Under the pieces are notes generated by a model. That model searched no databases, had not been told where the DNA came from, and was given only the letters and a program-made list of their open reading frames with translations. A program made the position numbers and the translations under genes. From the NCBI GenBank assembly GCA_015069095.1, contig SVJH01000005.1, positions 42,488-106,487 of the forward strand: a stretch of DNA of 64,000 nucleotides, written 5' to 3'. The DNA is from Oscillospiraceae bacterium. Its GTDB lineage: Bacteria; Bacillota; Clostridia; UMGS1810. This document shows positions 1-8,971 of this stretch, in pieces. How positions within the stretch are numbered: position 1 is the stretch's first letter; each line of letters starts with the position of its first letter.

Positions 1-1208
1 TTTATAAAACAACCGATGCTGGGAAAGTATGTGAGTATTTAAAAAAGGAAAAAGTTGATGCCATCTTTATTATCAACTGTAACTTTGGTAACGAGGAAGT
101 ATGCGGTCGTGTTGCTAAAGAAATGAATCTTCCTGTACTTCTTTGGGGACCACAGGATATGGTTTTTGAAGAAGACGGTTTAAGATACACAGATGCGCAG
201 TGCGGTCTTTTTGCAATAAGTAAACAACTTCGACGTTATGACATTCCGTTTTCATATATTGAAAACTCTCCTGTTGAAAGTGATGTTTTCAAAGACGGAC
301 TAAATAGATTTTTATCTGTTGTAACAATGGTTAAAAATTTTAAAAAATTAAATGTGGTTCAGGTAGGTACACGTCTTACACCGTTTAAAAGCGTTATGTA
401 TAACGAACTTGAACTTATGCAGAAATTCGGAATAAATTTAAACAACGTAAATATGGCACAGTTTGAAGATAAGTTTGCAAAAGTACTTGTTTCAAAATCA
501 GGCGAAATTATAAATGATTTAGTTAAACTTAAACAAACTTATGACACAGCAAATCTTGATGATGAAACACTTAAGAAAATGCTTGCGTTTGTTTATGCAT
601 ATATTGAAGTGTTTAGCGAACTTGATGCTGATGTTCTATCGAGTGAATGCTGGACAAGTATGCCACTTGCATTTGGTGCAAATCCTTGCCTTGCAATGAG
701 TATTCTTTACGATATGGGATACATCGTAACTTGCGAATCTGATATTCACGGTGCTATTACAAATGCACTTTTAATGTGCGCTGCAAGAGGAAAAAAAGCA
801 CCTACATTCGGAGAATTTACAGTAAGACATCCACAAAATAAAAATGCAGAACTTTTGTGGCATTGCGGACCATTTCCAATGTCAGTTAAAGATGAAAACT
901 CAAAGCCTAAACTTTACAATACAAAACCAAGTTTCAAAGCCAAAGACGGAAACTACACAATTGCACGTTTCCAAGGCGATAACGGCAAATACACACTGCT
1001 TGGTGGCGAATTTGAAACAGTTGAAGGACCTCATACATTCGGCACATATATGTGGGCACAGTTCAAAGACCTTTCAAAAGTAGAAAAGAAACTTATAAAC
1101 GGACCATACATTCATCATATGAGCGAAGTATACGGGCAGTATAAAGATGTACTTGAAGAATTTTGTAAGTTCATACCTGAACTTGAATTTGACCCAATAG
1201 AAGAATAA
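1..1208 (+). CDS. L-fucose/L-arabinose isomerase-family protein, 5'-truncated by the window edge
   Basis: The reading frame is open from base 3, so the N-terminus lies outside the window; the ATG at 123 is internal (the upstream in-frame codons encode a plausible DAIFIINCNFGNEEV stretch). About 400 residues are visible. The C-terminal half has the feel of the fucose-isomerase C-terminal fold: CWTSMPLAFGANPC, then a CESDIHGAITNALLM segment with acidic and His residues that in this family bind the divalent metal, and a late HHMSEVYG. Such proteins interconvert aldoses and ketoses, but many relatives have no assigned substrate. It heads (within the window) an 11-gene sugar operon, 26 bases before the NagB-like gene. 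Substrate is unknown. Confidence 0.75.
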   Translation, partial: YKTTDAGKVCEYLKKEKVDAIFIINCNFGNEEVCGRVAKEMNLPVLLWGPQDMVFEEDGLRYTDAQCGLFAISKQLRRYDIPFSYIENSPVESDVFKDGLNRFLSVVTMVKNFKKLNVVQVGTRLTPFKSVMYNELELMQKFGINLNNVNMAQFEDKFAKVLVSKSGEIINDLVKLKQTYDTANLDDETLKKMLAFVYAYIEVFSELDADVLSSECWTSMPLAFGANPCLAMSILYDMGYIVTCESDIHGAITNALLMCAARGKKAPTFGEFTVRHPQNKNAELLWHCGPFPMSVKDENSKPKLYNTKPSFKAKDGNYTIARFQGDNGKYTLLGGEFETVEGPHTFGTYMWAQFKDLSKVEKKLINGPYIHHMSEVYGQYKDVLEEFCKFIPELEFDPIEE

Positions 1209-1234
1209 AAAATTTACATAAAGGAGTAATAAAA

Positions 1235-2083
1235 ATGGATATTAACAGAATCAAAAGAGAGGATTTAGGAAAAGGTTCAAATATTAAACTTAATGTTTGT
1301 GAAGCAGAAGTTGATATGTACTGGAAAGTTGCAATCGAAGTGCTTGAAACTATCGAAGAAAACAACAAAAAAGGCGAACCTACAATTATGGTAGTTCCTT
1401 ATGGACCACTTGGCCCATACGCAAGAATTGTTTATCTTGTAAACAAATACAGAATCAGTCTTAAAAACTGTACTTTCATCAATATGGATGAATATCTTAC
1501 AGACGACAAAAAATACATTGATAAAAACGATCCGTTATCATTCAGAGGCGGTATGGACAGAATTTTCTACAGCCAGATTGATGATGAACTAAATGTATTA
1601 CCTGAAAACAGATACTTCCCAGATCCTGAAAATCCGGGTAAAGTAATGGAACTTATTGAAAAACACGGAAAACTTGATATGGTATTTGGCGGTGTTGGTA
1701 TTAACGGACACTATGCATTTAATGAACCACCATACGGCGATGAAGAATTTACAAATGAAGAATTCTTAAACCGTCCTACAAGAGTACTTGAAGTTTCAAG
1801 AGAAACAAGAACAATCAACTCATTTATGAACTGCGGCGGCGACCTTAACGGCATTCCAAAATACTGTATTACAGTTGGTATGAAAGAAATGTTTATGGCT
1901 AAAAAAGTAAGAATGTGTATGCCACGTGACTGGAACGCAGGCGCACTTAGAAAAGTTCTTCATGGAGAAGTTACTGCAAAAGTTCCATGCTCACTATTCC
2001 AGAATCATCCTGATGCTATGCTTTATGCTGCAGAAGTTGCACTTGCATCTCCGGTTCCTGAAATAAGAGTGTACAATAAATAA
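1235..2083 (+). CDS. Glucosamine-6-phosphate deaminase/isomerase-like protein (NagB family)
   Basis: 282 residues with SD aaaggag before ATG 1235. NagB hallmarks are visible: NMDEYL near residue 85 (the Asp acts in ring opening in characterised NagB) and GGVGINGHYAFNEPP near residue 150, which carries the catalytic His of the NagB signature. Known NagB converts glucosamine 6-phosphate to fructose 6-phosphate and ammonia in the cytoplasm. The protein is longer at the N-terminus than classical NagB (about 240-266 residues) and has a 'NGHYAF' variant instead of 'DGHIAF', so it may act on a related phosphosugar. The stop codon is one base from the nagA start, which suggests coupled translation and a joint amino-sugar step. 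Confidence 0.8.
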   Translation: MDINRIKREDLGKGSNIKLNVCEAEVDMYWKVAIEVLETIEENNKKGEPTIMVVPYGPLGPYARIVYLVNKYRISLKNCTFINMDEYLTDDKKYIDKNDPLSFRGGMDRIFYSQIDDELNVLPENRYFPDPENPGKVMELIEKHGKLDMVFGGVGINGHYAFNEPPYGDEEFTNEEFLNRPTRVLEVSRETRTINSFMNCGGDLNGIPKYCITVGMKEMFMAKKVRMCMPRDWNAGALRKVLHGEVTAKVPCSLFQNHPDAMLYAAEVALASPVPEIRVYNK

Positions 2084-2084
2084 T

Positions 2085-3248
2085 ATGAGTTACTTATTGA
2101 TAAAAGGCGGTAATGTAATTACCGGCGGAAAAATAACCAAAAAAGATGTTTTAATTAAAGATGAAAAAATAGTTGATACCGATTTTTCAGGCGAAATTCC
2201 TTGCGGATGCAAAATTATTGATGCAAATAAAAAATACGTAAGTGCAGGATTTATTGATATTCATCTTCATGGCGGCGGTGGATATGATTTTATGGATTGT
2301 ACAAAAGAAGCATTTTGTGCTATTTCAAAAACGCATCTTGAAAACGGAACAACTCTTCTTGTGCCGACTGCAGTATCGAGCACATTTGAAAACATTTTGA
2401 ATCTTATTAAAACTTATAAAGAATGTATAGATGAGTGCCCTAACTTTTACGGAATTCATCTTGAAGGCCCATATATTTCAAAAAATCAGAAGGGTGCGCA
2501 TAAAGAGTATTTACTTCACAGCCCTACAAATGAAGAAATTGATATTTTGCTTTCTGAAGGCAATGGGGTAATTAAAAGAATTACGGCAGCACCTGAACTT
2601 GATAATATGGAGTATTTTGCAAACAAGATGAAAGAAAACGGTATTAACCTTGCAATAGGTCATAGCGATGCAACAAGTGATGTTGCTCTTAAAGCCTTTA
2701 AAGACGGTTTTTCACATGTTACACATCTTTATAGCGCAACACCGAGCGTAAGAAAAATAAATCAGGTTGTAAAAGCAGGTGTAGTTGAAGCAGCGTATCT
2801 TGATGATGACGTAACTGTTGAACTTATTGCAGACGGAAAACATGCGGCAGTTGATGCACTTCGCCTTGCGGTAAAAATAAAAGGTACAGATAAAGTTGCT
2901 CTTGTAACAGATGCCTTAAGACCTGCAGGTACAGATGCGCGCGAAAGTTATCTTGGAGAAAAAATACCTGAAAACAGAGTTATTATTGAGGACGGAGTTG
3001 CAAAACTTCCAGACCGTTCAACGTTTGCAGGAAGCATAGCAACAAGCAGTATGCTGCTTGAACGCGGTGTAAATCACTACGGACTTTCGCTTACTGATAC
3101 AGTTAAAATGATTACTGAAACGCCTGCAAAAATTTTAGGTGTTGAAAACAAAGGAAAAATACAAAATTCATTTATAGCAGATATCACTATATTTGATGAA
3201 AATTATAAAATAGAAAAAGTAATACTAAACGGAAAAATTATAAAGTAA
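2085..3248 (+). CDS. nagA: N-acetylglucosamine-6-phosphate deacetylase-like amidohydrolase
   Basis: 387 residues, the usual NagA length. Amidohydrolase-superfamily signatures appear in order: HLHGGGGYDFMD (about 60), GIHLEGPYIS (about 125; Glu metal ligand), IGHSDAT (about 190), VTHLYSAT (about 212) and VTDALRPAG (about 272; catalytic Asp). NagA removes acetate from GlcNAc-6-P. VTHLYNA in typical NagA is VTHLYSA here, a small difference in the substrate-contact loop. It directly follows the NagB-like gene, so deacetylation followed by deamination is the obvious reading, although the rest of the operon is unusual for GlcNAc use. Family assignment is firm; exact substrate is inferred. Confidence 0.85.
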   Translation: MSYLLIKGGNVITGGKITKKDVLIKDEKIVDTDFSGEIPCGCKIIDANKKYVSAGFIDIHLHGGGGYDFMDCTKEAFCAISKTHLENGTTLLVPTAVSSTFENILNLIKTYKECIDECPNFYGIHLEGPYISKNQKGAHKEYLLHSPTNEEIDILLSEGNGVIKRITAAPELDNMEYFANKMKENGINLAIGHSDATSDVALKAFKDGFSHVTHLYSATPSVRKINQVVKAGVVEAAYLDDDVTVELIADGKHAAVDALRLAVKIKGTDKVALVTDALRPAGTDARESYLGEKIPENRVIIEDGVAKLPDRSTFAGSIATSSMLLERGVNHYGLSLTDTVKMITETPAKILGVENKGKIQNSFIADITIFDENYKIEKVILNGKIIK

Positions 3249-3263
3249 GAAAGGAAAAATAAA

Positions 3264-4688
3264 ATGACAGATTTTTTATTTGATGTAATTGCCACTGAAC
3301 TTGAAGATGCGGTTGGCAGAGAAAACTGTTCTACAAGAACAATCGACAAAATTTCACACAGCGTTGACTACTTCTGGTTATCAAGAATGTGGGCAGACAG
3401 AGGTTTAAGAATGCCAGAAGGCGACTTTATTGTTGCTCCTAAAGATGCAAAAGAAGTTAGCGCAGTTTTAAAAATTGCGAACTACTATAAAATTCCTGTA
3501 ACAACATGGGGTGCAGGTGGCGGTACACAGGGTGGTGCTATTCCTGTATGCGGCGGTATTGTACTTGATACAAAAAGAATGAACAAAATTTACGATGTTA
3601 ACGAACAGGGTATGTACATAGAATGTGGCACAGGTGCTATTTACAAACATATTGAATGGGCTGCAAATGAAAAAGGTTATGCAACAATGCATTATCCTTC
3701 ATCACTTACTTGCTCAACTGTAGGCGGATTTTTAGCACATCGTGGTATTGGTGTATCATCTACAAAATATGGTAAAATTGATGATATGGTACTTCAGATG
3801 GAAGTTGTTCTTCCAAATGGTGATATCATCGAAACTTCTCCTGCTCCAAAACACGCTGCAGGTCCTGACCTTAACCAGATTTTCATTGGTTCTGAAGGCA
3901 CACTAGGTGTTATGACAAAAGCGCAGATGAGAATATACGAACAGCCTGAATCAAGACAGTTCAGAGGATTTTTATTCCACAATATGACAGATGCATTCAA
4001 TGCAGGAAGAGAACTACTACAGAAATTTAAACCTTCTGTAATGCGTTTATATGACGAAGCAGAAACTGCATCACTTATCAAAAAAATTGTTGGTGTTGAG
4101 AAAAAAGGCGCATTTATGAACATCGCTATTGAAGGTGTTAAAGAAATGGCTGATCTTGAAATGAAAATTCTTCTTGAAACTTTTGGCAAATATGGTGCAG
4201 AAGATTTGGGAAGTGAATACGGCGAAAAATGGTGGAAAGAAAAAATCACTTTCTTCTATCCAGGTCATATGATGGATATTCCACAGTGCTTTGGTACAAT
4301 GGATACAATTGCGCCTTACGATAAAATTGAAAAAATCTACTGGGCAATGAAAGAAGCAATCGAAACAAACTTCCCACAGGCAAAATTTATTGCACACTTC
4401 TCTCACTGGTATGAATGGGGTTGTATGATTTACGACAGATTTATTGTTGACGGAAAAGATGTTCCTAAGGATCCTCACGAAGCATTCAGACTTCATCAGG
4501 CAATCTGGAATTGCGGTGTTAGAACAGCACTTGCAAACGGCGGTGTTGTAAATGACCATCACGGCGTAGGCATTAAACTTGGACGTCTTATGAAAGAACA
4601 GTATGGCCCTGCAATGCAGGTATTTGAAGGTATTAAAAAACAACTTGACCCTAACGGTATTATGAATCCGTTTAAACTTGGATTATAA
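3264..4688 (+). CDS. FAD-binding oxidase, GlcD / FAD-lactate dehydrogenase type
   Basis: 474 residues. The N-terminal half is a FAD_binding_4 (PCMH) domain: TTWGAGGGTQGGAIPV (about 80), an STVGGFLAHRGIGVSSTKYG segment (about 150) and GSEGTLGVMTKAQMRI (about 210). The C-terminal half fits the FAD-linked oxidase C-terminal domain, with the HFSHWYEWG and NDHHGVGIK motifs that usually contact substrate carboxylate or FAD. Relatives oxidise 2-hydroxy acids (glycolate, D-lactate) or related sugar acids. The next gene encodes an Fe-S partner and an EtfB-EtfA fusion ends the operon, so electrons probably pass to ETF. The 2-hydroxy acid here is unknown but is likely sugar-derived. Confidence 0.85.
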   Translation: MTDFLFDVIATELEDAVGRENCSTRTIDKISHSVDYFWLSRMWADRGLRMPEGDFIVAPKDAKEVSAVLKIANYYKIPVTTWGAGGGTQGGAIPVCGGIVLDTKRMNKIYDVNEQGMYIECGTGAIYKHIEWAANEKGYATMHYPSSLTCSTVGGFLAHRGIGVSSTKYGKIDDMVLQMEVVLPNGDIIETSPAPKHAAGPDLNQIFIGSEGTLGVMTKAQMRIYEQPESRQFRGFLFHNMTDAFNAGRELLQKFKPSVMRLYDEAETASLIKKIVGVEKKGAFMNIAIEGVKEMADLEMKILLETFGKYGAEDLGSEYGEKWWKEKITFFYPGHMMDIPQCFGTMDTIAPYDKIEKIYWAMKEAIETNFPQAKFIAHFSHWYEWGCMIYDRFIVDGKDVPKDPHEAFRLHQAIWNCGVRTALANGGVVNDHHGVGIKLGRLMKEQYGPAMQVFEGIKKQLDPNGIMNPFKLGL

Positions 4689-4704
4689 TAAGGAGGTAAA
4701 AACA

Positions 4705-5775
4705 ATGCAATTTACACAGAAATCAAAAGAACACATAGATAGTTGCCGTTTTTGCTGGATGTGCCACCATGTATGTCCAATCGGAAACGCAACAGGACTT
4801 GAAAGAAATACAGCAAGAGCAAGAGCACTTGGACTTTCTCTTGTAGCAAGAGATGCTATTGAATATTCAGATGATATTATAAATAACGTTTATGAATGTT
4901 CACTTTGTGGCGGATGTATGACAGACTGCGTAACCGGATGGGATCCTGTTATGTTTACTAAAGAAGCTCGTCTTGGCGCTGCGCTTGATGGAAAATTACC
5001 TTCTTATGTTATGAATATGCTAAATAATTTTAACGAAAAAGGTAATATTTACGGAGCAGAAAAAAATCCTAATATCCCTGTTTTTGAAGATGACGAAATT
5101 CTTTTCTTCCTTGGCGAAGATACAAGAAGTAAAGGATGCGCAAAAGAAGCAGTTGAACTTCTTAAAAAAGCAGGCGTTAAATTTGCAATGCTTGATAATG
5201 AACCAAATAGCGGTTATTCTTTAGACTTTTTAATAGGTGCCGCACAGGAAACAAAAACTGTTATGGAAGAATGTGCAAAAGTACTTAACAACTACAAAAA
5301 AGTAATCTGCTATGACGGTTTTGACGCAAAAGTTATGATGCGTGAATATAAAGAATGGGGAATAGACCTTAAAGCAGAAGTTGTTACATTTACATCTTTT
5401 GTTGCAAGTCTTATTGAAGAAGGTAAACTAAATGTTAAAAAAGGCGATTTGGTATTTACACCACAAGATAGCCCTGTTCTTGCAAGAGATTTAGAAGAAA
5501 CAGAACCAATCCGTAAAATTCTATCTGCTTGCGGAACTGTTAACGAAATGCTACTTAACAAAGAACATACACAACTTGCAGGTAACCTTATTATGAACGA
5601 ATATATGCCAAATGTAATTGAGCAGGTTGCAAAAGACAGATGGAAAAATGCTCTTAATATGAATGCAAAAATTGTCGTAACTGAAAGCTGTGCAGAATAC
5701 ATTATGCTTTCAAAAACAAAACCTGAAAATGTTGAACTTTTAAAACTTGAGGAGGCAGTTCTAAAATGCTTGTAA
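4705..5775 (+). CDS. Two-[4Fe-4S] ferredoxin-type oxidoreductase subunit (GlcF-like)
   Basis: 356 residues from ATG 4705. I prefer this start over an in-frame ATG at 4678 because AAGGAGGT (4690-4697) sits 7 bases ahead of 4705 and the earlier ATG lies inside the previous gene. Two cluster motifs appear near the N-terminus: CRFCWMCHHVCP (about 12-23) and CSLCGGCMTDC (about 66-76), each a CxxCxxCxxxC. The remainder resembles the GlcF/HdrD-type electron-transfer subunits, but the paired CCG domains typical of those are not obvious; only an ESCAEY remnant is seen near the end. Predicted cytoplasmic partner of the flavoprotein encoded just upstream. Confidence 0.75.
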   Translation: MQFTQKSKEHIDSCRFCWMCHHVCPIGNATGLERNTARARALGLSLVARDAIEYSDDIINNVYECSLCGGCMTDCVTGWDPVMFTKEARLGAALDGKLPSYVMNMLNNFNEKGNIYGAEKNPNIPVFEDDEILFFLGEDTRSKGCAKEAVELLKKAGVKFAMLDNEPNSGYSLDFLIGAAQETKTVMEECAKVLNNYKKVICYDGFDAKVMMREYKEWGIDLKAEVVTFTSFVASLIEEGKLNVKKGDLVFTPQDSPVLARDLEETEPIRKILSACGTVNEMLLNKEHTQLAGNLIMNEYMPNVIEQVAKDRWKNALNMNAKIVVTESCAEYIMLSKTKPENVELLKLEEAVLKCL

Positions 5776-6605
5776 GTCTTGGAGAAATTCTTAATATAGC
5801 AGAAAAAGGTAGCTTTGCTATTCCTGCATTCAATGTTTATAATATGGAAACTGTTATGGGCGTTTTAAAAGCGGCAGAAGAAACAAAAGCACCTATAATT
5901 ATGCAGGTTTATCCTCGTCTTATGAAAGAAGAAGCAGGATACTTCTTATCTCCTGTAATTGTGGCAGCTGCTAAAAAAGCAACAGTTCCTGTATGTTTCC
6001 ACTTAGACCATGGTCCAAGTGAACTTGAAACTACACGTTCAATCCGCTATGGCGCAACAGGAATAATGCTTGATGGCTCAACACTTCCGTTTGAAGAAAA
6101 TATTGCTCTTACTAAAAGAGTAGTTGAAGTATGCTCATATGCAGGAATTCAGGTTGAAGGCGAACTTGGTCACGTTGGCACAACAAATGATGATTCGATG
6201 GATGAATTTACTACAGCAGATGATGCTAAACGTTTTATTGAAGAAACAGGCGTTTCTTGTCTTGCAGTAGCAGTAGGTACAGCACATGGAAGATATAAAA
6301 AACCGCCTAAACTTGATATTGATAGAATTAAAGAAATAAGAAAAGCAACAAATAATGCCGCACTTGTGCTTCACGGCGGAAGCGGTGTGGGCGAAGATGA
6401 AGTTAAAAAAGCAGTAGCAGCAGGTATTCGCAAAATGAATTTTGCAACAGATATTTGTTATTCTTTCCTTGATACTTGTCTTGAAGAACTTAATAAACCT
6501 GACAGAGCAATTGCTATTGATAACTTTATGAAAAAACCAATCGAAGCAGTAAAAGAGTTCTGTATTACAAAAATTAAACTTGTAGGTGCAGACGGAAAGG
6601 CTTAA
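5766..6605 (+). CDS. Class II fructose-bisphosphate aldolase-family protein (IolJ/GatY/FbaA type)
   Basis: 279 residues. It overlaps the end of the Fe-S gene by 10 bases and has GAGGAGG about 10 bases before ATG. Zinc-aldolase motifs: HLDHGPS (about 80; catalytic Asp and zinc His), GIMLDGSTLPFEENI (about 100), EGELGHVG (about 130), VGTAHGRYK (about 175; zinc His) and LHGGSGVGEDE (about 205; zinc His). The family cleaves ketose (bis)phosphates to DHAP plus an aldehyde. The neighbouring PfkB kinase and IolB-like isomerase favour an IolJ-like role (6-phospho-5-dehydro-2-deoxygluconate aldolase), but tagatose- or fructose-bisphosphate cleavage is equally compatible with the sequence. Confidence 0.85.
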   Translation: MLVSLGEILNIAEKGSFAIPAFNVYNMETVMGVLKAAEETKAPIIMQVYPRLMKEEAGYFLSPVIVAAAKKATVPVCFHLDHGPSELETTRSIRYGATGIMLDGSTLPFEENIALTKRVVEVCSYAGIQVEGELGHVGTTNDDSMDEFTTADDAKRFIEETGVSCLAVAVGTAHGRYKKPPKLDIDRIKEIRKATNNAALVLHGGSGVGEDEVKKAVAAGIRKMNFATDICYSFLDTCLEELNKPDRAIAIDNFMKKPIEAVKEFCITKIKLVGADGKA

Positions 6606-6608
6606 AAA

Positions 6609-7520
6609 ATGGCAGATATAGTTGGAATTGGTGCAAATGTATGTGATACACTGTTTGAAGTACCGCATTACCCTAAAGAAGATACAAAACTAAAAGCTGA
6701 AGGTGTTAAACTTTCAGGCGGAGGACCTTGCGCAACAGGTCTTGTTGCGGCATCTAAACTTGGTGCAGATTGCGCTTATATAGGCGCTCTTACAGATGAT
6801 GCATCTGGCGTATTTTTAAACGATGATTTAAAAAAATACAATGTGTCAACAGAATTTGTAACTTATGAAAAAGGGTATAATTCGTTTTCATCGTGCATCT
6901 GGCTTTCAAAAGAAAGTGCATCGAGAACTTGCGTGTTTTTTAGGGGTAACATTCCCCCAGTAAAACTTAATGATAATCAAAAAAATGCAATAAAAGAAGC
7001 AAAAATTCTTATGATAGACGGAAACGAAATGGACGCGGCGATAGAAGGCGCACGTATTGCAAACGAAAACGGCACAAAAGTTTTATACGATGCCGGTGGA
7101 CTTTATGAAGGTGTTGAAAACCTTTTGCCTTATGCCGATATTTTAATTCCGTCAGAGGAATTTGCCGTCGGTCATACAGGCGCAAAAGATGCGCGCGCTG
7201 CTGCAAAAATTCTTTATGAAAAATATAATCCTGAAATTGTAGTTATTACGCAGGGCAAAAAAGGCGGAATAATTTTTGATGGAAAACAGGTAAAAGAATA
7301 TCCTGCATTTTTGGTTGATGCAGTAGATTCTAATGGTAGCGGCGACGTTTTTCACGGAGCATTTGCATTTAGTGTAAATAAAGGTTATAATTATTATGAT
7401 GCTTGTGTATTTTCAAGTGCCGTTTCAGCACTTAAATGCACAAAGGTCGGCTCAAGAGAGTCTGTTCCGACATTTGAGGAAACAATTAACTTTTTAAAGG
7501 AGCGTGGCATAAATGTATAA
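6609..7520 (+). CDS. PfkB-family carbohydrate kinase
   Basis: 303 residues, normal for ribokinase-fold kinases. N-terminal substrate-binding glycines: GIGANVCDTLFEVP and LSGGGPCATGLVAASKLGA (about 37-55). The C-terminal ATP/anion-hole motif reads DSNGSGDVFHGAFAF (about 241-255), a variant of DTTGAGD that keeps the catalytic Asp. It would phosphorylate the sugar before the aldolase encoded just upstream; in the inositol pathway this slot is IolC. The 3' end overlaps the IolB-like gene by 8 bases. Substrate is inferred only from context. Confidence 0.8.
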   Translation: MADIVGIGANVCDTLFEVPHYPKEDTKLKAEGVKLSGGGPCATGLVAASKLGADCAYIGALTDDASGVFLNDDLKKYNVSTEFVTYEKGYNSFSSCIWLSKESASRTCVFFRGNIPPVKLNDNQKNAIKEAKILMIDGNEMDAAIEGARIANENGTKVLYDAGGLYEGVENLLPYADILIPSEEFAVGHTGAKDARAAAKILYEKYNPEIVVITQGKKGGIIFDGKQVKEYPAFLVDAVDSNGSGDVFHGAFAFSVNKGYNYYDACVFSSAVSALKCTKVGSRESVPTFEETINFLKERGINV

Positions 7521-8298
7521 AAGAAGTTGGAATAAAAAATTTGGTAAAAGCGAAATTTTTAAATTTGAAGATAGCTATTGCCAGAAAGTAGAAATGGATA
7601 TGCTTCGTCTTAAAGACGGAGATAAAAAATCATACAGAGAAGAAAACAAAGAATATGCTCTTGTAATTCTTGGTGGTAAATGTACAGTAAAAGGAGAAGG
7701 ATTTGCGTTTGAAAATGCAGGTAAAAGAAAAGATGTGTTTGATGGCGCGGCAACTTGTATATATGTTCCTGCAAATAATCCTTTTACAGTTGAAGCGGTA
7801 GGCGAAGTTTCAATTGCTGTATGTAAATCTCCTTCAGATAAGGATTTTGCACCTGCTATTGTAAATCCTGAAGATGTAATAATCAAAAATTTAGGAAAAC
7901 CTGGCTGGGAAAGAGAAGCACACTTTATTTTGGATGAAAGAGTAGATTCAAATATGCTTTATATAGGCGAAGCATTTGTTAAAGGCGGTCAGTGGGCAAG
8001 TTATCCACCTCACAAACACGATGACGACAATATGCCAACAGAAGCCGAAACAGAAGAAATTTATTACTATGAATTTAAACAGCCTCAGGGCTTTGGTATT
8101 CAGAAAGTTTACACAATGGAAGGCGATATTGACGAAACATACACAGTTAAAAGTGGCGATTTTGTAGAAATCCCTCGCGGATACCATCCTTTCCACGCTG
8201 CACCTGGATATGATAACTATTATCTTTGGATAATGGCAGGAAAAGACAGAGGCTTTTATATGACAACAGATGAGGACCACAAATGGCTTAATAACTAA
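7513..8298 (+). CDS. iolB: 5-deoxy-glucuronate isomerase-like bicupin (IolB family)
   Basis: 261 residues, close to the usual IolB length. AAGGAGCG lies about 10 bases ahead of the ATG. The C-terminal cupin has the IolB metal-binding pattern: PPHKHDDDNMPTEAETEEIY (about 165-185), then VEIPRGYHPFHAAPGYDNYY (about 220-238) and IMAGKDRGF. IolB converts 5-deoxy-glucuronate to 2-deoxy-5-keto-gluconate in myo-inositol breakdown. No inositol dehydrogenase, IolE or IolD is present within the window, so either those genes are upstream or this family member serves another sugar acid. The family call is strong; the pathway call is not. Confidence 0.8.
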   Translation: MYKRSWNKKFGKSEIFKFEDSYCQKVEMDMLRLKDGDKKSYREENKEYALVILGGKCTVKGEGFAFENAGKRKDVFDGAATCIYVPANNPFTVEAVGEVSIAVCKSPSDKDFAPAIVNPEDVIIKNLGKPGWEREAHFILDERVDSNMLYIGEAFVKGGQWASYPPHKHDDDNMPTEAETEEIYYYEFKQPQGFGIQKVYTMEGDIDETYTVKSGDFVEIPRGYHPFHAAPGYDNYYLWIMAGKDRGFYMTTDEDHKWLNN

Positions 8299-8309
8299 GA
8301 GGTAAAAAT

Positions 8310-8960
8310 ATGCTTGAAATATTAAGAAAACTAAATCCAGATATCGAAATGTACAGTATACACGATGAAAAATTCAAAACGTACGGAAAAGTTCTTGATA
8401 TTGATACAGATGAAATTGTAAACATATGCAAAAAAATACAGCTGCCACAAGAGGGCAGCTTGTATTTGATGCAGGAAAAAGAACTTGAAAATGCAAAAAA
8501 TGCAAATAAAATAAAAGAAATGCTTTTCGGCACTTTGGATGCTCAGATTGGTCTTTGTATGGGGTACAATTCGTATCTTAATGCACTTGAGTATCACAAT
8601 AGCAGTGAAATAAACATAGCAGCAACGGATCTTGTTTTAATACTTGCACATCGCTATGAAATGGATAAAGACAACAGACTTGACAGCAAAAAGGCAGTGG
8701 CGTTTTATCTTAAAAAAGGCGATGCAGTTGAAGTTTTTGCTACAACTATGCATTTTTGCCCATGTCAGGTTTTGGATGACGGATTTTTGTGTGTTGTTGT
8801 TTTGCCAAAAGGTACAAACGACATTTTAGATAAAGAAAGTGATGACAAACTTTTATTTAAAAAGAATAAATGGATTATTTGCCATGAAGATAACACATCA
8901 CTTATAGAAAGAAAAGTTCGGCCAGGAATTTACGGACCGAACTACGAAATAAAATATTAA
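8310..8960 (+). CDS. DUF4867-like protein found with sugar catabolism genes
   Basis: 216 residues, soluble, no signal peptide. SD AAGAGGT lies before the ATG. From memory the sequence resembles the DUF4867 family of small proteins encoded in sugar operons; visible features are a mid-region LILAHRYEMD (about 110), HFCPCQVLDDGF (about 148) with His and Cys that could bind metal, and a terminal GPNYEIKY. A cupin-like isomerase or epimerase role would suit the neighbours, but no catalytic activity can be assigned from the sequence. It sits tightly between the IolB-like and FGGY kinase genes and is clearly part of the operon. Confidence 0.6.
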   Translation: MLEILRKLNPDIEMYSIHDEKFKTYGKVLDIDTDEIVNICKKIQLPQEGSLYLMQEKELENAKNANKIKEMLFGTLDAQIGLCMGYNSYLNALEYHNSSEINIAATDLVLILAHRYEMDKDNRLDSKKAVAFYLKKGDAVEVFATTMHFCPCQVLDDGFLCVVVLPKGTNDILDKESDDKLLFKKNKWIICHEDNTSLIERKVRPGIYGPNYEIKY

Positions 8961-8971
8961 CGGTGAAAAAA

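Noticed and set aside
123..1208. ATG 123 as the start of the fucose-isomerase-like gene
   Set aside because: The frame is open upstream to the window edge with protein-like sequence and there is no SD, so 123 is internal.
4071..4643. 190-codon minus-strand frame opposite the FAD oxidase gene, and similar ones at 6,135-6,668 and 3,794-4,249
   Set aside because: Cys/Phe-rich shadow translations of strongly coding DNA; no SD and no family features.
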